DNA of 64,000 bases. Origin: Simiduia aestuariiviva. GTDB lineage: Bacteria > Pseudomonadota > Gammaproteobacteria > Pseudomonadales > Cellvibrionaceae. A program made the translations under genes and the position numbers. The stretch is from the NCBI RefSeq assembly GCF_014192475.1, contig NZ_JACHXZ010000003.1:558001-622000 (forward strand), given 5' to 3'. This document shows, piece after piece, positions 62,317-64,000 of this stretch. Numbering within the stretch: the stretch's first letter is position 1; each line of letters opens with the position of its first letter. The notes under the pieces were generated by a model. That model saw only the letters and a program-made list of their open reading frames with translations, was not told the origin of the DNA and ran no database searches.

Positions 62317-62370
62317 AGTGAAGTTCCCAAAGTTCTCAGAGCTAAAATAAAAATCTGTTAGCCTCTGCAG

Positions 62371-62395
62371 CGGTCACGCGCCCATGGGGTGACCG
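62371..62395. promoter_or_regulatory. 25-bp imperfect palindrome upstream of ccoN
   Basis: CGGTCAC...GTGACCG with an inner CCCATGGG, centred 67 nt before the ccoN start. It may be an operator or a leader hairpin; no regulator family is recognised. Confidence 0.35.
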
Positions 62396-62460
62396 TATGC
62401 AACGCTCGCAATGTTGGAGCCGCCCCGCTCGGGCAGCCCCACAACAATCTGAAAAACCGT

Positions 62461-62495
62461 AAAATCCTCCAAGTCTAGGACAGACTGAGGATTTT
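62461..62495 (-). terminator. Terminator of argG
   Basis: Reading leftward: AAAATCCTC, AGTCT, loop, AGACT, two unpaired bases, GAGGATTTT, then ACGGTTTTT. A 14-bp stem 9 nt after the argG stop. Confidence 0.75.
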
Positions 62496-62503
62496 GGTTG
62501 CTT

Positions 62504-63724
62504 TTAGCGCAACTTCCGGCCTTTACCCGCAGCAATTCGCATGCGAAGTGCATTCAGCTTAATAAAGCCTTCTGCATCTTGTTGGTTATAGGCTCCAGCG
62601 TCGTCTTCGAAGGTGGCGATCTTATCGTCAAACAAGCTGTCGTCTGAACGACGACCGGCGATGCTGACGTTGCCTTTGTAGAGTTTTACCCGAACCTCAC
62701 CGTTAACCACTTGCTGAGATTCGTCGATGGCGGTTTGCAGCATTTGACGCTCCGGGCTCCACCAGTAGCCGTTGTAAATCATTTCTGCGTAGCGTGGCAT
62801 CATCGCATCTTTCAAATGGGCCACTTCGCGGTCCAGCGTGAGCGACTCAATGGCGCGGTGCGCCTTCAACAAGATGGTACCGCCGGGGGTTTCGTAACAG
62901 CCGCGCGACTTCATGCCCACGTAGCGGTTTTCCACGATATCCAAGCGACCGATGCCATTGGCGCCACCCACTTTATTGAGGTGTTCTAATACCGTAGCGG
63001 GGCTCATGTCGACGCCGTCGATGGCCACCACGTCGCCTTGTTTGTAGGTCAGTGTGACGTAAGTGGGGGTATCGGGGGCCGCCTCAGGTGATACCGACCA
63101 GCGCCACATGCCCTCTTCCGCCTCCTGCCACGGATCTTCCAAGATGCCGCCCTCGTAAGAAATGTGCAGCAAGTTAGCGTCCATCGAATAGGGCGATTTG
63201 GTTTTTTGCTTGGCGTAGTCCACGGGAATATTGTGTTGTTCACAATAGGTCATGAGCTTTTCGCGGGAGTTCAAATCCCACTCGCGCCAGGGCGCGATCA
63301 CTTTGATGCCGGGCTTCAATGCGTAGGCGCCCAATTCGAAGCGCACCTGATCATTGCCTTTACCGGTGGCGCCATGGGAGATGGCATCGGCGCCAGTTTC
63401 GTTGGCGATCTCGACCAATCGCTTGGCGATCAGTGGGCGGGCAATGGAGGTGCCCAGCAGGTATTCGCCCTCGTAAATGGTGTTGGCGCGAAACATGGGG
63501 AAGACGTAATCGCGCACAAATTCTTCGCGCAAATCTTCAATATAGATTTCTTTAATGCCCATCGCTTTGGCTTTGGCGCGCGCGGGCTCGACTTCTTCAC
63601 CTTGACCAAGGTCGGCGGTGAAGGTCACCACTTCGCAGTTGTAGGTTTCTTGTAACCACTTGGCAATTACAGAGGTATCAAGGCCGCCCGAGTATGCGAG
63701 CACTACCTTTTTTAACGACGCCAT
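62504..63724 (-). CDS. argG: Argininosuccinate synthase
   Basis: 406 aa from ATG 63724 ([18 protein letters not shown]), with GGAGA 7 nt upstream; an ATG 12 nt earlier is weaker. Joins citrulline and aspartate using ATP in arginine synthesis. ATP motif [10 protein letters not shown], citrulline/aspartate loop [16 protein letters not shown], and [17 protein letters not shown]. Full length for the type-1 family. Monocistronic with its own terminator. Confidence 0.97.
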   Translation of the reverse strand: MASLKKVVLAYSGGLDTSVIAKWLQETYNCEVVTFTADLGQGEEVEPARAKAKAMGIKEIYIEDLREEFVRDYVFPMFRANTIYEGEYLLGTSIARPLIAKRLVEIANETGADAISHGATGKGNDQVRFELGAYALKPGIKVIAPWREWDLNSREKLMTYCEQHNIPVDYAKQKTKSPYSMDANLLHISYEGGILEDPWQEAEEGMWRWSVSPEAAPDTPTYVTLTYKQGDVVAIDGVDMSPATVLEHLNKVGGANGIGRLDIVENRYVGMKSRGCYETPGGTILLKAHRAIESLTLDREVAHLKDAMMPRYAEMIYNGYWWSPERQMLQTAIDESQQVVNGEVRVKLYKGNVSIAGRRSDDSLFDDKIATFEDDAGAYNQQDAEGFIKLNALRMRIAAGKGRKLR

Positions 63725-63911
63725 AGTTTTCTCCATTCACCTGCAGGGCGGGCGTCGCGCGCAATAAAAGCGCGCGCAACGTGAAAAGTCGGGCGCGAAT
63801 TGTAATGGGTTTACCGCAAGATTCACAGAGCTTGCGCGGGTCAGATACCGGCTTTTTAGGGGTAAGGGCCGAAACTTTTGGGGTAGGCCCTAATATCGGC
63901 CCGCACATTGT

Positions 63912-64000
63912 TTACGGGTTGGCCGCCAGATCGGGAACCTCAATGCGATCTACGCGCACTGTCACCCGCCGATTTTGCGCGCGCCCTTTGCGCGATTCAT
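63912..64000 (-). CDS. OmpA-family protein, C-terminal fragment
   Basis: Only the last 29 codons are in the window; the gene continues beyond the right edge. The frame reads SRKGRAQNRRVTVRV..., and GRAQNRRV is the typical end of the peptidoglycan-binding OmpA-like domain. TAA at 63914-63912. The rest of the protein, and hence its identity, is not visible. Confidence 0.7.
   Translation of the reverse strand, partial: ESRKGRAQNRRVTVRVDRIEVPDLAANP

Noticed and set aside
62317-62503. Anr/Fnr box in front of ccoN
   Set aside because: No TTGAT-N4-ATCAA or close variant found on reading both strands.
63678-63908. 76-codon ORF upstream of argG
   Set aside because: Overlaps the argG start on the same strand in another frame; basic, low-information sequence covering the promoter region.

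Overview
The window looks like the chromosome of a marine-type gammaproteobacterium near the Pseudomonas/Cellvibrio group. The strongest argument is gene order. sfsA, dksA, gluQ, a small membrane ORF, cbrA, cbrB, an A-rich regulatory RNA, pcnB, folK and panB follow one another as I remember them in Pseudomonas, with two or three extra genes inserted. Codon use in the core is GC-rich; the stretch from about 43.8 to 52.5 kb is visibly more AT-rich. No tRNA, rRNA, CRISPR array or prophage was recognised.

Layout. 0-9 kb holds a truncated PPi-type phosphofructokinase, a periplasmic MsrA, a large hybrid sensor kinase, a membrane pyrophosphatase (hppA) and a soluble pyrophosphatase (ppa), so three pyrophosphate enzymes lie within 9 kb. 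10-13.3 kb is a three-gene operon (retropepsin-like lipoprotein, inactive transglutaminase with seven TM helices, ATP-grasp ligase) in which the retropepsin has lost its catalytic Asp. 13.3-18.7 kb holds cysE, a HAD phosphatase, an M15 peptidase, a TfoX C-terminal domain protein, a cNMP-binding protein, htpX, a Rieske ferredoxin and sfsA. 18.9-25.6 kb is dksA-gluQ-cbrX-cbrA-cbrB followed by a CrcZ-like Hfq-decoy RNA with a recognisable CbrB/sigma54 control region. An S9 peptidase lipoprotein is inserted before pcnB-folK-dNK-panB. 31.4-33 kb holds a MAPEG protein and azlCD.

33.1-40.1 kb is an ECF sigma/ChrR stress regulon. Six genes read leftward (NTF2-like, SDR, FAD oxidoreductase, DUF1365, Cfa-like, DUF2878), diverging from rpoE-chrR. 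Both sides carry TGATCY-N16-CGTAWTA promoters. 40-45.9 kb holds a thioesterase, a superinfection-immunity-like protein, an amidohydrolase, a second ECF sigma factor with a membrane partner, and a CPBP protease.

45.9-52.5 kb is accessory DNA. It has a REP-associated-type transposase flanked by copies of GGGACATCCATCGTAA, then a leftward array of small orphan genes separated by integron attC sites. No integrase is visible, so this is a CALIN-type array. One cassette has no gene on the array strand and contains a highly structured element bounded by 12-bp inverted repeats. At the left end of the array sits a Rieske-fold protein that has lost its cluster ligands and whose membrane anchor is cut off by an in-frame TGA.

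52.7-62.3 kb is a complete cbb3 oxidase region in order ccoNOQP-ccoGHIS, plus a SafE-type membrane protein and a Yip1-family protein. The window ends with argG and the C-terminus of an OmpA-family protein.

The most interesting items are the CrcZ-like RNA with more than 20 overlapping AANAANAA motifs, the integrase-less attC array with its structured cassette, and three apparent pseudoenzymes: the NTG retropepsin, the ligand-less Rieske protein and the Asp-less receiver domain.
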